Shown here piece after piece: positions 61,977-64,000 of a stretch of 64,000 nucleotides of DNA. A program made the translations under genes and the position numbers. The notes beneath the pieces were generated by a model. It worked only from the letters and a program-made list of their open reading frames with translations, made no database searches and had not been told where the DNA came from. The DNA is from Parapedobacter sp035556095 (GTDB taxonomy: Bacteria > Bacteroidota > Bacteroidia > Sphingobacteriales > Sphingobacteriaceae): the NCBI RefSeq assembly GCF_035556095.1, contig NZ_DATMFT010000016.1, positions 62,001 to 126,000 of the forward strand, read 5' to 3'. Numbering within the stretch: position 1 is the first letter of the stretch; each line of letters opens with the position of its first letter.

Positions 61977-62828
61977 CTAAGCAGATTTATTAATGTGGTA
62001 TTGTACAAGATCGTCTATTGGTGACCGGACGATACGGCCGACCTTCATGCCGTACTGGCTAGCCGTTTCTTCCAACACATTTCTGAAATTGTAACCAACG
62101 GATCCGATGCAATTAAACGTGTAATTTTGGTAGTCCGGATAGCGGGATACCAGGTTACGGAAAAAGTCGTCGAAAGCTGTTTGCACGATGCCGCGGGAAT
62201 AATTGATATTGACAGACACGTCGTATACGAACTTGCTGAAACTGGCACAGAATCGGTTGGCGAGCGGTTTGGTGTATACCGCGTCCATCACGTCATCAGG
62301 CGTCAGCTTGTAGGTGTCCCAGAATATCTCCCTTACGTCTTCGGGCATATAGCCGCGGATATAATCGGTCAGTAGTTTTTTGCCGATATAACAACCACTG
62401 CCTTCGTCGCCTAAGATATAGGCCGCAGAATCGATGTTATGTGCGATGTCCTCGCCATCGTAAATACACGTGTTGGTACCGGTGCCAAGAATTGCGGCGA
62501 AGCCCGGTTGGTTACCCAGCAATGCCCGTGCAGCAGCTAGTAAATCGTGCCCTACGAACACCTTCGAGTTGGCAAATACCTGTCTGAGGGCTTCGATCAC
62601 GATAGTAGCCTTTTCTTCATTGTGCACACCCGCACCATAATAATTCACTTCGGCGACCTCGTTGTATGGTAAATCCTTGGGCAGTCCCTTTTTAAGTGAG
62701 TTTACGATGTATTCGCTGTCCACGAAATAAGGGTTGTAACCTTCGGTGTTGAAATACACTTTTTTCCCAGCGTTGTCCAGCAAGCACCAATTGGTTTTGG
62801 TCGATCCTCCGTCTGCAATTATAATCAT
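61977..62828 (-). CDS. BadF/BadG-type N-acetylglucosamine kinase-like ATPase
   Basis: A 283-residue ASKHA-fold kinase: phosphate-1 motif ADGGSTKTNW at residues 4-13, adenosine-side motif ILGTGTNTCIYDG, and ILGDEGSGCYIGKKLL. These match eukaryotic-like GlcNAc kinases and Bacteroidota BadF-family proteins. It would phosphorylate N-acetylglucosamine or a related amino sugar from cell-wall recycling or glycans. The gene is upstream-adjacent to a sugar MFS transporter on the same strand; a 143-base gap separates them. Confidence 0.88.
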   Translation of the reverse strand: MIIIADGGSTKTNWCLLDNAGKKVYFNTEGYNPYFVDSEYIVNSLKKGLPKDLPYNEVAEVNYYGAGVHNEEKATIVIEALRQVFANSKVFVGHDLLAAARALLGNQPGFAAILGTGTNTCIYDGEDIAHNIDSAAYILGDEGSGCYIGKKLLTDYIRGYMPEDVREIFWDTYKLTPDDVMDAVYTKPLANRFCASFSKFVYDVSVNINYSRGIVQTAFDDFFRNLVSRYPDYQNYTFNCIGSVGYNFRNVLEETASQYGMKVGRIVRSPIDDLVQYHINKSA

Positions 62829-62971
62829 TTGTTGGGTATTAGTTTTGTTGGTTTTTTTTCAGTTTAATGATATTCATCCAATTATGCGCCGAAAATACGG
62901 TTTTCCCCGAGAATAATAACATTATAGACTTTGTTATTTCAAAAAACAGTAAAACTCGGGGGCACATCGGC

Positions 62972-64000
62972 CTAATGTCCACCTTCGGTATTGATGCTTT
63001 CAATGTCGTGTCCCTGTTTTTTCAAGATATCTGATACCTTCCATGCAAAAAATGCCAGGTAGGCAAAGCAGGCCACCGGAACCCAATACGAGAGGTGGAT
63101 GTCATGCAATACATCCGCTATACTCCCCTGCAACGGCGGGATAATAGCACCGCCCAAGATCATCATAATCAGTAGGGCAGATCCTTGGCTGGTATATTTC
63201 CCGAGTCCGGTAATGCTCAATGCAAAGATGCTTGGCCACATGATGGAACAAACCAGTCCGCCGCTGATAAATGCAAAGATACCGACCTCGCCCTCGGTGT
63301 ACAGACCGATGAGCATGGCCATGACACCAAGAATACCCAAAGCCATCAGCAATTTTGCCGGTTTGGCTTGGGCCCAGAAATTGGCGCCGATCATTACGGC
63401 AATGCAAATAGCATATATATACAGATCGGATACATCGCGCCCACTTACCCAGTTTACGAGCAAGATAACACCGAATGCAATGTAAGGTACCAAAACGCTC
63501 AAAATGAGCCGCATGCGCTTGCTCATCTTGAACACCGTAACGGCCCCCATCCAACGACCGATCATCAGGCTCCCCCAATACAGGGAAATAAAGTGCGAGA
63601 TCTGCGATTCGTCGTGACCACCGAACTCGGGGGTTTTCAATAACGCGCCGAGATTACTCTGTATGGTTACTTCGACCCCCACATATACAAAAATGGCGAG
63701 CATGCCCAAGGTGAGCTGCGGATACTTCATTGCGCCCCAGCCATCACCATTTTTCTGGGCCGAGCTGTTGGATAAGAATAAGATGGTTACCACGGCGAGC
63801 AGTGCAATGACGAGCAATGCCAATGTACCCTCATGCCCGAACCGTTCGGGAAGGACGAACCCAATGACAATGAGCGCCAATATAGCTAGCGTGATGGCAA
63901 CGAGTGCCTTGGTGAGTTTATTGCTGCGTTCCGGCTCCTCGTCTGAGGTGACGCGCGGCATTTTACGAATAGCAAAGAAACCGGCCACCAATAAGAATAC
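62972..64000 (-). CDS. Sugar MFS transporter (FucP/glucose-galactose type), 5'-truncated by window edge
   Basis: The reading frame is open through the last base of the window, so the N-terminal part is missing; about 343 residues are visible. Around ten hydrophobic helices appear, with FucP-type motifs HFISLYWGSLMIGRWMG, VLVPYIAFGVILL and GGLVCSIMWPSIFALSITGL, then QGSALLIMMILGGAIIPPLQ. These proteins import sugars such as glucose, galactose, fucose or GlcNAc with protons. With the GlcNAc-type kinase downstream, an amino sugar is plausible. Its end is a short acidic tail (ESINTEGGH). Confidence 0.88.
   Translation of the reverse strand, partial: VFLLVAGFFAIRKMPRVTSDEEPERSNKLTKALVAITLAILALIVIGFVLPERFGHEGTLALLVIALLAVVTILFLSNSSAQKNGDGWGAMKYPQLTLGMLAIFVYVGVEVTIQSNLGALLKTPEFGGHDESQISHFISLYWGSLMIGRWMGAVTVFKMSKRMRLILSVLVPYIAFGVILLVNWVSGRDVSDLYIYAICIAVMIGANFWAQAKPAKLLMALGILGVMAMLIGLYTEGEVGIFAFISGGLVCSIMWPSIFALSITGLGKYTSQGSALLIMMILGGAIIPPLQGSIADVLHDIHLSYWVPVACFAYLAFFAWKVSDILKKQGHDIESINTEGGH

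Overview
The window reads as a chromosomal segment of a Bacteroidota bacterium, most likely a Sphingobacteriaceae relative (Pedobacter or Parapedobacter type). The support is three SusC/SusD outer-membrane pairs, SusE/F-like surface lipoproteins (DUF4959/DUF5000, DUF4998), a DUF4199 protein, and promoters of the Bacteroidota -33/-7 type (TTG ... TAnnTTTG). The species call is an inference; no database search was possible.

Region 1 (1-21118, all + strand) is a polysaccharide or glycoside utilisation locus. It holds a 5'-truncated BNR_4-type beta-propeller enzyme, a DUF6797/cytochrome c lipoprotein, two xylose-isomerase-like TIM barrels, a GH88-like unsaturated uronyl hydrolase, a Gfo/Idh/MocA oxidoreductase, an SDR, an MFS transporter, a SusC/SusD pair, two discoidin-type surface lipoproteins, an LctP-family permease and a second BNR_4 enzyme. 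Lyase-like propellers plus a GH88-like enzyme suggest a uronic-acid-containing substrate.

Region 2 (21119-25531) is an accessory segment. Two tandem arrays, each with an exact 21-bp period and no indels (27 units and 22 units), flank an orphan membrane protein. A perfect 111-bp direct repeat of the 3' end of a gntR gene brackets array 2 together with an XRE antitoxin/AbiEii nucleotidyltransferase toxin pair. This looks like an insertion or duplication at the gntR 3' end.

Region 3 (24815-58336) looks like one regulon. The GntR/UTRA repressor gene is followed by a GH92 enzyme, two SusC/SusD pairs, a GH-A-like secreted enzyme, a beta-helix protein, a GxGYxYP protein and a second GH92. Next come three haem/DUF1501 proteins of the kind best known from Planctomycetes. 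Last is a catabolic operon: DhnA-type aldolase, Gfo/Idh/MocA, D-lyxose/D-mannose isomerase, PfkB kinase, SMP-30 lactonase, SDR, DUF1080 and a Tat-exported Gfo/Idh/MocA. The palindrome CTTGTATATACAAG, or a close variant, occurs three times in the gntR/GH92 intergenic region and once before each of the other two units, overlapping or adjoining the -33 element. I infer that GntR controls all three units and itself. Two GH92 enzymes plus the isomerase, kinase and aldolase point to alpha-mannosides as substrate.

Region 4 (58385-64000) looks like ordinary chromosome: a catalase, a hypothetical lipoprotein, a DUF4199 protein, YbaB/EbfC, a BadF-type N-acetylglucosamine kinase and a 5'-truncated sugar MFS transporter. 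No rRNA, tRNA, transposase, integrase or CRISPR array was seen.
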